Shown: in pieces, positions 42,114 to 51,265 of the stretch
Position numbering within the stretch: the stretch's first letter is position 1
Layout: every line of letters begins with the position of its first letter
Assembly (NCBI GenBank): GCA_937922655.1
Contig: CALAJH010000053.1
Coordinates: 1-64,000 of the forward strand
Source of the DNA: an uncultured Bacteroidia bacterium
GTDB taxonomy: Bacteria; Bacteroidota; Bacteroidia; J057; CALAJH01
Length of the DNA stretch: 64,000 bases
Direction of reading: 5' to 3'
Position numbers and translations under genes: made by a program
Notes under the pieces: generated by a model
What the model was told of the DNA's origin: nothing
Databases searched by the model: none
Seen by the model: the letters and a program-made list of their open reading frames with translations, nothing else

Positions 42114-43001
42114 CTAAATTTTTTCCGCCGCCCGCAGTTTGACGCTGCGAGCGCGGGGGTTGTCGGCAATTTCTTGCGCATCCGCAACGACGGGTTTTTT
42201 CGTTATTTCCCGCCAAATTTTTTTTTCCCGTCCATAAAAATCCTTTTCCGCCAAGCCGGTTTCATTGCCTGCGCGAAAAAATTTTTTGACCAAACCATCC
42301 TCCAAAGAATGATAGGACAACACAACCAACCTTCCGCCGGGTTTGAGCAACTCGGGGGCAAACGTCAGAAATCGAGTCAAGACGTCGATTTCGTCGTTGA
42401 CGCGAATACGAAGCGCTTGATAAATTCTTGCCAAATCGCCGTTTACGTCGGCGGGATTCAGCCACGGCTCCACGGCGGCGTTCAGTTGGAAGCTCGTCAA
42501 AACGGGCCGATTGTCTACCACCGACTTGGCCAATTTTCGACTTTGGCGCAGCTCGCCGTAACGAAAAAAAACATCCGCCAATTCGTCGACGGGCAACCGA
42601 TTGAGCAGGTCGGCGGCGGACGGGGAGGTGGATTCGGCATTCATGCGCATATCCAGCGGCGCGTTGAACCGAAACGAAAATCCCCGCGAGGCCGTGTCGA
42701 ACTGATGGGACGACACGCCGAGGTCAAGTAGAATACCGTCCATCGGCGGCAGCCCCGCCTTGTTCATTTCCACAAAGTTGCATGCGATGAACGTCAGGCG
42801 TGAATCGTTGGGGACGTTGGTCCTAACGTCGGGGTCTTGGTCGAAGGCGAAAATTCGCCCGCGCCCGTTCAAGCGTTCCAACGCGCGGCGACTGTGGCCC
42901 CCGCCGCCAAACGTAGCGTCGGCGTACATTCCGTCTTCACGGGTTATCCACAGTCCCACCGAGACGTCGAGTAATACCGGTACGTGATAGCGCGTCGTCA
43001 T
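42114..43001 (-). CDS. rsmH: 16S rRNA (cytosine(1402)-N4)-methyltransferase
   Basis: 295 aa from the ATG at 43001. It methylates C1402 in the decoding centre. The SAM-binding motifs ADATFGGGGHSRRALE and the FAFDQDPD segment, DGILLDLGVSSHQFDTASRGFSF and VVLSYHSLEDGLVKKFF are diagnostic. First gene of rsmH-ftsL-ftsI. mraZ, normally just upstream, is missing. The -7 element TAACTTTG at 43013-43020 is 12 nt upstream and supports this start over the longer opening at 43094. Confidence 0.95.
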   Translation of the reverse strand: MTTRYHVPVLLDVSVGLWITREDGMYADATFGGGGHSRRALERLNGRGRIFAFDQDPDVRTNVPNDSRLTFIACNFVEMNKAGLPPMDGILLDLGVSSHQFDTASRGFSFRFNAPLDMRMNAESTSPSAADLLNRLPVDELADVFFRYGELRQSRKLAKSVVDNRPVLTSFQLNAAVEPWLNPADVNGDLARIYQALRIRVNDEIDVLTRFLTFAPELLKPGGRLVVLSYHSLEDGLVKKFFRAGNETGLAEKDFYGREKKIWREITKKPVVADAQEIADNPRARSVKLRAAEKI

Positions 43002-43012
43002 CTTTGCAACGA

Positions 43013-43020
43013 CAAAGTTA
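43013..43020 (-). promoter_or_regulatory. -7 promoter element, TAACTTTG
   Basis: Perfect TAnnTTTG, 12 nt before the rsmH ATG. Confidence 0.55.
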
Positions 43021-43155
43021 AACTTTGTGCGCCCGCTGCCGGCGGATAAATTTCCCGGTAAAATGTGGGGAAAATCGGGGCCCGCCTCGCCCAAAGCCGC
43101 AACCGTACAATGGGAAGTGGAACTCGACGAACCCCAATCAATTCTTTAAAAACAC

Positions 43156-43192
43156 CGACGCCCCGCCGTACTTATGGTATGACGGGGCGTCG
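43156..43192 (-). terminator. Rho-independent terminator of the second DUF6089 gene
   Basis: CGACGCCCCG (43156-43165) pairs perfectly with CGGGGCGTCG (43183-43192). On the minus strand the stem is followed by GTG and T5. It lies 20 nt after the stop at 43212. Confidence 0.75.
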
Positions 43193-43211
43193 ATTGCGAC
43201 GGTATGTTGCG

Positions 43212-44252
43212 TTAGCGTCCGAAAAGGTTGCCCAAGTCGTATTTGGGGCAACGGTCGGGTTTGTAGATGAGCATCGTTACTCCGAGAGCGACAAAGGCGT
43301 ACCAGTCGTCACGCTTGGGATTGCCGCGTTTTTCTCCGTATTCGCGCCCGCCAAGCCGCTGTACCAGCGAAGCGCTTACCCCCCGCGTGGAATATTCGGC
43401 GATGTACCCGCTTCGGTCGGAAAAGAGGGCGGCCACGGGATTGTAAGCCATCATTTCCTCGTAATTCGGATAATCTATGCCCGATACGTCGTCGAGATAA
43501 TCGGTGAAAAGTTTGCGCAAGCCGATGTCGAAGCGCATGTCGAATTTAGGCGAAATTTTCCAACGCACCCCTGCACCGAAGGGAACGCAAATTTGCGTTA
43601 GAGAATAAGGGCTGGGATAAGACGGGATTTGCCCCGTGATAGGGTCCACTTGGGGAACCAAAAACTGGCCTTCCGTTCCAAGCGGTTGTAGCTCGACGAA
43701 GCGGTCGTCTTGAAAATATTCGGGATAGTCCTTAATCCATTGAGGGTCGGGTTTGGCCTTGGGATTAAAGAAAAACACGCCGACGCCCGCAAAAAAGTAA
43801 GGCGACCAACGTTTGCGATAAAGCGGGTCGTAGGTCGGAAAAACCTCGTAAATCAAATGGGCGCTGATTTCCGTAATCGGCGAACGAAAATGCTGGTTGC
43901 GCCAACGACGACCAAAGGAGTCGTTGAACGAGTCGGCCGCCGCTATCCATCCTTGATTGAACTGGGCGCGTACCAAAAATCGGGGCAAAAAGTGATAGTA
44001 AACCGAGAATCCCACCCCGGGCCTCAAAAGGTCGATAGGATTTCCGATTTTACGGTTTTCTTTCCCCCCTTCAAATACGGCCCACCAGTCGAAACCGTTG
44101 TCGTCGAGGTCGCCCTGATAGTGGCAGGAACCCAAGTGCGGGCCGGCGGTAAAAAACGAATAGCTTCTTTGCGCCCACGCTTGCCCAACGCCCAAGGCCG
44201 TCAGCGCCGCGAAAACCAAGCTTATCGCCCAATTCCGTACAACTTTCATCAT
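43212..44252 (-). CDS. DUF6089 outer-membrane beta-barrel protein (second copy)
   Basis: 346 aa with signal peptide (VVRNWAISLVFAALTALGVGQAWAQ). Landmarks shared with the 37431-38444 copy: SCHYQGDLDDNGFDWW, HFRSPITEISAHL, SPYFFAGVGVFFFNPKAKPD, LQPLGTEGQFL, FSDRSGYIAEY and a C-terminal PDRCP. The two copies are clearly paralogous but divergent at many positions, so an old duplication or separate inheritance is likely. Single gene with its own terminator, upstream of rsmH. Confidence 0.85.
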   Translation of the reverse strand: MMKVVRNWAISLVFAALTALGVGQAWAQRSYSFFTAGPHLGSCHYQGDLDDNGFDWWAVFEGGKENRKIGNPIDLLRPGVGFSVYYHFLPRFLVRAQFNQGWIAAADSFNDSFGRRWRNQHFRSPITEISAHLIYEVFPTYDPLYRKRWSPYFFAGVGVFFFNPKAKPDPQWIKDYPEYFQDDRFVELQPLGTEGQFLVPQVDPITGQIPSYPSPYSLTQICVPFGAGVRWKISPKFDMRFDIGLRKLFTDYLDDVSGIDYPNYEEMMAYNPVAALFSDRSGYIAEYSTRGVSASLVQRLGGREYGEKRGNPKRDDWYAFVALGVTMLIYKPDRCPKYDLGNLFGR

Positions 44253-44422
44253 TTTTACGGGGAATTATCGTATTTGTAAAATAATTTTACGCTACGGCGG
44301 CCGTCGAAAATATTCCGCCGTAACCAAATGCAATATTAAGACAATTTCTTTTACTATCCAACTTTTTTTCGGTCAAGCTCCTAATAATTTCGACCAAAGC
44401 CCGAATTGTCCACACGGACGAA

Positions 44423-45379
44423 TTACGCGACAACGGACTCGATTTGTGGAATATGCTCCAGAATTTGGTGGGCGACGACCAGCGAATCGTAAGCCGACTC
44501 AAAATTGACCGCGGGTTCAACGCCCGTCGTTATCGAACGGGCAAAAAGTTTATGCTCTTCTTCAATAGCGTTGACTTTGGGAGGTTCGGGGTGTTTGACT
44601 GAAAGATAACGCGTTTTGTCCCCAAAAACGAACGGCATCGAGTTTTCCACGGGTTCGGCGGATATGCGATAGATTTCCGATTTTCGTTCCAAAAAATCCA
44701 ACGTCAAATAGGCGTTGGGTTGAAATATACGCATGCGGCGCATGTTTTTCATCGAAAACCGACTGGCCGTCAAATTGGCTACGCAATTGTCTATGAATTC
44801 GATGCGGGCGTTGGCGATGTCGGGCGTATCGCTAATAATGGCAACGCCCGAAGCCCGTATGCTCCGTACCGGCGACTTTACCAAACTCAACACCAAATCT
44901 ATGTCGTGAATCATGAGGTCGAGAACGACGGAAACGTCGGCGCCGCGCGGATTCCATTGCGCCAAGCGATGCACTTCGATAAACAAAGGTTGCAACGGCT
45001 CGGCGGCGACGGACAAAAAAGCAGGGTTGAAACGCTCGACATGCCCCACCTGATTAATCACCCGGGCCTCGCGTGCCAACTTCACCAATTCCTTTGCCTC
45101 TTCCAAAGTGCCGGCCAAGGGTTTTTCCATAAAAACGTGTCGTCCCGAGCGCATCGCCTTCGCCCCCAAGCGATAATGACTCGTCGTTACGGAAGCGACG
45201 ACCACCGCATCGACCGCCGCTATCAAATCGTCCTCCGACGAAAAACGATACGCCCCGTCAAGCGATACCACCGGGTCGTAATAGCCTAAAAAGTCGTATT
45301 CGGGCAAGGATCGGATAATTTCGATGTGGCGTTTGCCCAAATGGCCTGCCCCCAATACGCCAACCTTGATTTTTTCCAT
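44423..45379 (-). CDS. Gfo/Idh/MocA family oxidoreductase
   Basis: 318 aa. The N-terminal Rossmann motif VGVLGAGHLGKRH is followed by VDAVVVASVTTSHYRLGAKAMRSGRHVFMEKPLAG, the family-defining EKP segment with its catalytic lysine. The second half contains QVGHVERFNPAF and a GGV-less C-terminal domain with DLMIHDIDLVLSLV. The substrate is likely a sugar or inositol derivative. It lies 50 nt downstream of the DedA gene on the same strand. Confidence 0.88.
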   Translation of the reverse strand: MEKIKVGVLGAGHLGKRHIEIIRSLPEYDFLGYYDPVVSLDGAYRFSSEDDLIAAVDAVVVASVTTSHYRLGAKAMRSGRHVFMEKPLAGTLEEAKELVKLAREARVINQVGHVERFNPAFLSVAAEPLQPLFIEVHRLAQWNPRGADVSVVLDLMIHDIDLVLSLVKSPVRSIRASGVAIISDTPDIANARIEFIDNCVANLTASRFSMKNMRRMRIFQPNAYLTLDFLERKSEIYRISAEPVENSMPFVFGDKTRYLSVKHPEPPKVNAIEEEHKLFARSITTGVEPAVNFESAYDSLVVAHQILEHIPQIESVVA

Positions 45380-45429
45380 AATTAGAAAGCCATTTAATAT
45401 TTGCGTTTAGCGAGGCGGTGTCGTAAAAG

Positions 45430-46176
45430 CTATTTTTTTAGTTCGTGGTCTACATATACGTATACGTCCCCTTCCTCGCGAATTTTCGCCTCGAATTCGG
45501 CTTCGACGCTCTTGCTGTCTTCCAAAGGTTTGTTGCCCGCCCCGTCTTTTTTCGCCGCCATCCACGTACGTATTACGGGTATGGCCGTAACGACGATAAA
45601 GGCGATAACGATGTATTCGTAGTAGTCTTTTATTCCCGGAACCTGAGTGCCGAGAAAATAACCGAGCAGGGTCAGCGACCAGACCCATAAAAAACCACCC
45701 ACGACGTTGTAAGTCAGGAATTTTTTGTATTCCATGGAAATTACCCCGGCCAAAACGGGCGCAAACGTGCGAATAATCGGCAGGAACCGCCCCACAATCA
45801 AGGTTTTGGCGCCGTGTTTGGCGTAAAAACGCTTGGTCATCACGACGTATTCGGGTTTGAATATCCGTGAATTGTGCCGTTTGAAGACTTTCGGACCGTA
45901 GCGTTTGCCGACGTAATAACCAAAGCTGTCCCCCGCGATGGCCGCCGCCGTAACGAACAACAACACCCGCCATATCGAAAGTCCCAGTTTGGGGTTGGCG
46001 GAGAGCAGACCCGCCGTAAAAAGCAATGAGTCGCCGGGAAGAAAAAAACCCACCAACAAGCCCGTTTCCGCAAACACGACGAAGGTCAGCAGCGTCAGAC
46101 CGCCTACCCTGATAATTGTCTCCGGATTGACGAGCTGTTTCAACAACTCGTATATTTGACTAAACCACTCGCCCAT
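45430..46176 (-). CDS. DedA family membrane protein
   Basis: 248 aa from the ATG at 46176, set by the -7 element at 46195-46202. The DedA/SNARE-associated domain shows ETGLLVGFFLPGDSLLFTAGLL, GDSFGYYVGKRYG and the conserved IVGRFLPIIRTFAPVLAGV helix with FR(T)F residues. A charged C-terminal tail (~205-248) is cytoplasmic. DedA proteins act as lipid flippases/transporters (undecaprenyl phosphate or phosphatidylethanolamine) in characterised members. Possible co-transcription with the oxidoreductase gene. Confidence 0.88.
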   Translation of the reverse strand: MGEWFSQIYELLKQLVNPETIIRVGGLTLLTFVVFAETGLLVGFFLPGDSLLFTAGLLSANPKLGLSIWRVLLFVTAAAIAGDSFGYYVGKRYGPKVFKRHNSRIFKPEYVVMTKRFYAKHGAKTLIVGRFLPIIRTFAPVLAGVISMEYKKFLTYNVVGGFLWVWSLTLLGYFLGTQVPGIKDYYEYIVIAFIVVTAIPVIRTWMAAKKDGAGNKPLEDSKSVEAEFEAKIREEGDVYVYVDHELKK

Positions 46177-46194
46177 TTGCGCCGTATCCAAGCA

Positions 46195-46202
46195 CAAAAA
46201 TA
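46195..46202 (-). promoter_or_regulatory. -7 promoter element, TATTTTTG
   Basis: Perfect TAnnTTTG, 18 nt before the DedA ATG and just past the WG-repeat gene stop. Confidence 0.5.
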
Positions 46203-46203
46203 A

Positions 46204-47295
46204 TCAATAAATTCGGTGAAAAGAGGAGAGGTCGGAAAATTTGTGGGCAATAACGGTTTTGCCGTCGGCGTTGACGAACCCCCAAAGCCCGCCGAGCTTG
46301 ACGGCGGCCAGCCCGTAAGAAAAATTGTTGGCGGCCTCGTATTTTATCGGTACGGCTACTTGGCCCGAAGGCGATAAGAACCCCCATTTGCCGTATCGTT
46401 GGACGGCGGCGCGGCCCTCGCAAAATTCCATTGCGTCGTCGTAAATCAACGGCACGACAAGTTTTCCCGTTCGGTCGATGAATCCTCGCCTCATACCGTC
46501 GCCCACGCGCACGCGCCCGTCCCGCATTCGTCCCCCCGACTCAAACGGAAGGTAAAGCATCGTTTTGCCCGTTTCGTCGATAAGCGCCGGTTGGTCGTCG
46601 AGTACAACGTAGGCGCATGCCTCGGAGAACGGCAGGGTGTAGTCGAAAATCAAAGGAACGCAGACAAGGCCGTCGCGTGTAATCCACCCCCAATAACGCC
46701 CGTCCGAAATCTCTGCTCGGCCCTCGAAAAAGTTGTAGGCGTCGGCGTATCCGAAAAGCGTCGCCGGCGTTCCGTGAACGTCGATAAACCCCACGCCCTT
46801 TTCGGTTCGAACCCGCGCTCGCCCCTCGCTAAACACCGCCGCGCTCAAAAATTGCGGCGGCACAACGAGCGCCCCCGACGTATCGACGTATCCCCAACGC
46901 CCGTTTCGACAAACGGCGGCGCGATAATTCGAAAACACGCCCGCGTCGTCGTACTGCGGCGGTACAACCTCTCGGCCCGTGCCGTCGCAAAAGCCCCAAA
47001 GACCGCCGAGTCGTACCGGCGCCCGATTTTCACGGTACGGCAAGGCCTCGTCGTAGCGTGGGGGAATGCGAAATTTTCCCTTCGCGTCGATGTAACCCCA
47101 CTTTTTGCCCTTGCAAACCCGCGCCAAACCCTCCGAAAAACGCTCCGCCCTCTCAAATTGCGGTGCGACAAGCCACGAGCCGTCGGGGCGAAGATATCCG
47201 TACAATCCCTCGTAACGCGCGCAGGCCGCGATCGTATCCGCGTTTTGGGCAAAAGCGCCGTACAAACCAAACCACGCCCAGAGAATTATCGTCAT
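46204..47295 (-). CDS. Exported WG-repeat protein
   Basis: 363 aa. A signal peptide (MTIILWAWFGLYGAFAQ) is followed by about eight WG repeats of ~40 residues (KWGYIDAKGKFRIPPRYDEALPY, LWGFCDGTGREVVPPQYDDAG, RWGYVDTSGALVVPPQF, and so on), each with W-G-[YFW]-x-D and a P-x-x-[YF] strand. WG-repeat proteins are common secreted or surface proteins with unknown ligand. A single gene with no clear promoter. Confidence 0.85.
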   Translation of the reverse strand: MTIILWAWFGLYGAFAQNADTIAACARYEGLYGYLRPDGSWLVAPQFERAERFSEGLARVCKGKKWGYIDAKGKFRIPPRYDEALPYRENRAPVRLGGLWGFCDGTGREVVPPQYDDAGVFSNYRAAVCRNGRWGYVDTSGALVVPPQFLSAAVFSEGRARVRTEKGVGFIDVHGTPATLFGYADAYNFFEGRAEISDGRYWGWITRDGLVCVPLIFDYTLPFSEACAYVVLDDQPALIDETGKTMLYLPFESGGRMRDGRVRVGDGMRRGFIDRTGKLVVPLIYDDAMEFCEGRAAVQRYGKWGFLSPSGQVAVPIKYEAANNFSYGLAAVKLGGLWGFVNADGKTVIAHKFSDLSSFHRIY

Positions 47296-47456
47296 TACAA
47301 CGTAAAATTACGCGAAGGCCGCTTTGTCGCATTCGGATTTTGTGAATTTAACCGGCGTGTAAAGCGTAAACAAAGTCGCAATCGACTCGTCGGCCAAACC
47401 GGCCCCAAACATCCTGTTTGATTTTGCGACTCGGCCTCTTCAAAACGCGACGACGT

Positions 47457-49700
47457 TTAGCGCATCAACAACAACCGATGCCCCTCAATAAAATAATATC
47501 CGTTTTGCAAATTTTCGGGAACGACGATTTCGACTTCAAATTTCCCCGATGGAATCGACACAAAATATTCCGCGACCGTTTTTCCATAAACGTCGTAGAG
47601 TTTCAATACGTTTTGAGGCGAACCGAGGTTGGTTCCCGAAAAAAACGTCTTTGAGCCGTATACGGGATTGGGGTACAGGTTCGTTTGGGAAAACGACAAG
47701 CGTTGCGAACGCTTCAAGACCTGTTCGCCGTCAAAAACCGCGACGCATCCGTCGAAAGAATTGCCCGAAAGATTGGTTTGTTGAAAATAATCGTTGCGAA
47801 AAAGGTCGGGACTTTCCGTTTTTCCGACAACGACGAGCTTGGATGAAACAAAGGCCGCCGCCAACAAAGCGTCGTTTCCGCCGCCGCCGTAATAACTGAA
47901 AACCTGCACCCTTCCCAAAGAATCGGCCCAAAACACGGCGCCGTCCGTTTCCCCACCGCCAAACCCGTTTTGATAATCCGAACCGAAATATCGACTGTAC
48001 GTTTGACCGACGAAAACAAGGCTGCCGTCGGATTTTCGCACGGCGGCGCCGGCGGCAAAATCCCAATCGTCCCCACCGTAAACGCCCGAAGATTGCAAAC
48101 GCAACGTCGAATCTTGAAATTGAAAAGTGGCCAAAGACCAGTCGGACTTACCGTTGTGGGTTTTTCCAAAAGCCGTGCCTTCAACGGAAAAGTCTTGACT
48201 GTACGTGTGTCCGAAAACGTGAACTTTTCCGCCGTTGGATACCGCAACGGCGGCGCATTCGTCGCGGTCGCTCCCGCCAATCCCCGTTACATGCAAGAGT
48301 TTGCCGTCCCGGAATGCGGCAACGAAAACGTCGCGGTCGCCAAAGCGAGGGAAAAAATCCGAAATCGTTTCGCCGGCGACAAAAACAACGCCCGAGTCGT
48401 CGACGGCGACGGCTTTGCCGTAATCTTGGTCGCTTCCGCCGAAATAGAACATCCGACGGGGAGTCAAATTCGAGTCCAATGCGGCGACAAACACGTCGGA
48501 TTGTCCGATGTTGCGTTGGGAAAACCCGCCGAAAGCAAAAAGATTCGTACTCGAAGTCGTTCCGACAAACACCGACAATCCGTTGGGGTCGCGGGCGGCG
48601 GATTCGATGCGGTCTTCGCCGTTCCCCCCCATGAACGACGAGCGAACCAATCGTCCGTCGGCGTCGAAAACGGCGGCAAAACCGTCGCCCAAACCGCCGT
48701 AGTCGCCCTGATAGGGCAAATACACGGGCAGATTTTCGCTGTAAGACGTGCCGAAAACAATGATTTTCCCCTGCGGGCCGACGGTCAAGGCTTTGCCGAG
48801 GTCGTTGCGGGCGCCGCCAAAGTAAGTCGCCCATTTTCTTTGTCCGGTTTTCAAATCCCAGCACAAAAGCGTAACGTCGCAGTTTGCCGGCGAATTCGGA
48901 CGATTGTTGAGAAAAGACTGCCAAGCCGAAAGTTTGGGGAAGTTCATGCTGAAAGTGGTTCCGACGGCGTAGGCGTTGCCCAAAGCATCGGCGCCGACGG
49001 CGCATATTTCGTCGTAATCCGAACCGCCGTAAAAGCCCGCGCCCAAGAGTATCAATGGGTCGATGACCCACGTTTCGTTCGGCGCCGCATCGACGCAAAA
49101 GCCAAATTCGTTGCGGGAAAACACGCGGTATTCGGTATGAATTTTTCGGTCGTTCTCCCATGCGACGGGCGGCGTAAATTCAAAGACGGCACCCGTCGTC
49201 GCCGTTTCGACGCTTATCTTGTCGTGAAAAAAACATACGTTTCCGAGTCCTGAAAGCGACAATCGTATGCGTTCGGGGTCGGCGCCGGCATGCAAAACAA
49301 AGTCGAATTTTATACCGCCGTCCGCGCCGTAAAAGCGCATGTCCACTTCGGGAAAAACGTCGCGATAGACCAATGCGTTGGCCACGCGAGCGGTTTTCTC
49401 GTCGGTCGAATTCAAATAATACCTTACGGTTTCGTGAGTGGGCAACAAGGGTTCGGGCGTGGATTTTTTACCCAAAACGGTCAAATCCCAGCGTTCGTGG
49501 GCGTAAGGAACGGGACGGTCAAGCGATTCGTCGCGCAAGTACCTCGGGAATACAAACGATACGCCGCCGTTCCAAAAGAGCGCGTCCACGCCGTTGATTT
49601 TTGCATGGTATTTAATTTCTTGGTCGTAAACGACGTTTTCGACAAAGCGTACCGGCGATGCGAAGCAGATTGCCGCCCCCAAAATCCATAAACCCAACAT
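47457..49700 (-). CDS. Secreted DUF7948-type protein with T9SS sorting domain
   Basis: 747 aa from the ATG at 49700 (signal peptide MLGLWILGAAICFASP). Residues ~15-200 resemble the DUF7948 domain that precedes SBBP/propeller repeats (VRYYLNSTDEKTARVANALVYRDVFPEVDMRFY). Then come about seven loosely repeated units of the form DVFVAALDS...YFGGSDQDYGKAVAVDDSG. The C-terminus is a type A sorting domain (TNLYPNPVYGSKTFFSGTN ... YYFIEGHRLLLM). Probably a surface-anchored protein related to the gene at 53255. Confidence 0.85.
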   Translation of the reverse strand: MLGLWILGAAICFASPVRFVENVVYDQEIKYHAKINGVDALFWNGGVSFVFPRYLRDESLDRPVPYAHERWDLTVLGKKSTPEPLLPTHETVRYYLNSTDEKTARVANALVYRDVFPEVDMRFYGADGGIKFDFVLHAGADPERIRLSLSGLGNVCFFHDKISVETATTGAVFEFTPPVAWENDRKIHTEYRVFSRNEFGFCVDAAPNETWVIDPLILLGAGFYGGSDYDEICAVGADALGNAYAVGTTFSMNFPKLSAWQSFLNNRPNSPANCDVTLLCWDLKTGQRKWATYFGGARNDLGKALTVGPQGKIIVFGTSYSENLPVYLPYQGDYGGLGDGFAAVFDADGRLVRSSFMGGNGEDRIESAARDPNGLSVFVGTTSSTNLFAFGGFSQRNIGQSDVFVAALDSNLTPRRMFYFGGSDQDYGKAVAVDDSGVVFVAGETISDFFPRFGDRDVFVAAFRDGKLLHVTGIGGSDRDECAAVAVSNGGKVHVFGHTYSQDFSVEGTAFGKTHNGKSDWSLATFQFQDSTLRLQSSGVYGGDDWDFAAGAAVRKSDGSLVFVGQTYSRYFGSDYQNGFGGGETDGAVFWADSLGRVQVFSYYGGGGNDALLAAAFVSSKLVVVGKTESPDLFRNDYFQQTNLSGNSFDGCVAVFDGEQVLKRSQRLSFSQTNLYPNPVYGSKTFFSGTNLGSPQNVLKLYDVYGKTVAEYFVSIPSGKFEVEIVVPENLQNGYYFIEGHRLLLMR

Positions 49701-49716
49701 ATTTCGTCCTTTTGGG

Positions 49717-49724
49717 CAAAGATA
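49717..49724 (-). promoter_or_regulatory. -7 promoter element, TATCTTTG
   Basis: Perfect TAnnTTTG, 16 nt before the ATG of the DUF7948-type T9SS gene. Confidence 0.55.
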
Positions 49725-49773
49725 CGGAAAAAACCGATTGCCGACGGCTTCGACGCAAGGGCTTTGACGAGCG

Positions 49774-51204
49774 TTAAACGAAGTTCTTTTCAAGAAAACG
49801 CCAAACGTTTTCGCGCAATATTTTTCGGGTCATCGCCTCGGGGTCGAGGCCCGTATCGGCGAAAAAGGCCCTGCGTTCGGTAAAAAGACGTAAAAGTTCG
49901 TTGTCCAAGCGTCGGGTGTTTTCGCCGGGCTTGCAACGATATTCTTCGGCGGTGGGAATGAGGTCGATAGGGTCGATGATGCCGTCGAAATCGCTTCCCA
50001 AACAAATCGAATCCAGGGCGTTGGTGGGCGAAAAACCCGCTTCGACGAGGGTTTTGTAGATGTGTTCGATATGGTTGAAAATGATTTCGACCCATTTGCC
50101 CGTTTTTCGCGCTTGTTTTTCCGCGGCGGCGGACGACAATACGCGTACGTCCATAATCAAGCCCATGAGTCCGCCCGAGGCGTGAATGGCGACGATGTCG
50201 TCGTCGTGGAGGTTGATGTCCCACGGGTTGAACTTTTCGGCGACGGCGCGGTCTTGGGTGCGGTCTTCGAGTTTGTTGAGCAGGGAAAAGTCGCCGTTGA
50301 GGTTGGTGGGTTTGCCGGAAACGGCGACGTGGGAGGCGATGACGGGTTTTCGGTGTTTGCGGGCAAGGGCGTAAATTTGTCGGCGCGTAACGGCGTCGCA
50401 ATGTTTGACGTCGATAAAGATGTTGTTCTCGAAGCATTTTTCGACCATGTAAACGCCGAGATAGGTCAGTCCCCGATAGTCCCCCATTTTGTCGAGTGTT
50501 TCAAGGGGGTTGCCGGCAATTTTTTTCCATCCCGTCAATTCGACGGCCTTGGGCATCGAGGCCAAGCGATTGTAAACGAAATGATTGAGGGTGAGCATAA
50601 AAAAACCGTGGCGCTTGATAAAGGCGACGCGCTCGTCGACGAGTTTTTCATCAACGGGTTCGGCGGCTTCGACGGGCCTTCCGAAACGGTCTTTGGCCTC
50701 GGGAAATTTTCCGTCGCAATACTCAAAGCCGAGGTTGTGGGCGCCTTCGACGGCGGGCAACACGGCAACGACGTTGGGGTCGGCCAAAGCGGCCCGCACC
50801 TCGGCAAAATTGCGCACAACCACGGCGCGACGGTCGGAATTTTTATCTTCTTGATGGTCGTAAAAAAATTGCAGTTCTTCCTGAAAAATCTTGAAGGGCT
50901 TGGTTGCCAAAACGCGCCGCAACAACGGTACGGTCATTCGCATCATGCGCCCCAAAACGTTGGGTGCGGTAATGATTTTGTTTAAGACGTAACGTTCGGG
51001 GACAATGAAGGCATGGGAAACGAGACGGACGCCGGCGTTGTGTAGGCGTCCGTAGTCCGATTGCGCCAAACGCATCGTTCTGCCGGAACGTTCTTTGAGG
51101 CTGCGGGTGGTGTCGTGGGCTTCCCACGGATGTTTGATTTGTTTGACGTAAAAAGACTTCATCGTGCAATGCACGTGAATGTCCGCATAATAATCCTGAT
51201 TCAC
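49774..51204 (-). CDS. Membrane dipeptidase (peptidase M19 family)
   Basis: 476 aa from a GTG at 51204. The amidohydrolase-fold metal ligands are spread as in renal dipeptidase: DIHVHC (two histidines), LPAVEGAHN (glutamate region), FIDVKHCD, PVIASHVAVSG (histidine) and CLGSDFDGIIDP (aspartate). Members hydrolyse dipeptides or D-containing dipeptides; substrate not inferable. The -7 element ends 5 nt from the start, so the mRNA is probably leaderless. A shorter start is possible. Confidence 0.85.
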   Translation of the reverse strand: MNQDYYADIHVHCTMKSFYVKQIKHPWEAHDTTRSLKERSGRTMRLAQSDYGRLHNAGVRLVSHAFIVPERYVLNKIITAPNVLGRMMRMTVPLLRRVLATKPFKIFQEELQFFYDHQEDKNSDRRAVVVRNFAEVRAALADPNVVAVLPAVEGAHNLGFEYCDGKFPEAKDRFGRPVEAAEPVDEKLVDERVAFIKRHGFFMLTLNHFVYNRLASMPKAVELTGWKKIAGNPLETLDKMGDYRGLTYLGVYMVEKCFENNIFIDVKHCDAVTRRQIYALARKHRKPVIASHVAVSGKPTNLNGDFSLLNKLEDRTQDRAVAEKFNPWDINLHDDDIVAIHASGGLMGLIMDVRVLSSAAAEKQARKTGKWVEIIFNHIEHIYKTLVEAGFSPTNALDSICLGSDFDGIIDPIDLIPTAEEYRCKPGENTRRLDNELLRLFTERRAFFADTGLDPEAMTRKILRENVWRFLEKNFV

Positions 51205-51208
51205 GACG

Positions 51209-51216
51209 CAAAAATA
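51209..51216 (-). promoter_or_regulatory. -7 promoter element, TATTTTTG
   Basis: Perfect TAnnTTTG immediately upstream of the M19 dipeptidase gene. Confidence 0.5.
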
Positions 51217-51265
51217 CGATGCATTGAATTCTACGAGCTCAAACGGAATTTAAATTGTTGTTGTC

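Noticed and set aside
44287-44520. 77-aa open frame past the end of the oxidoreductase gene
   Set aside because: It lies mostly antisense/out of frame within the oxidoreductase 3' end and lacks domain features.
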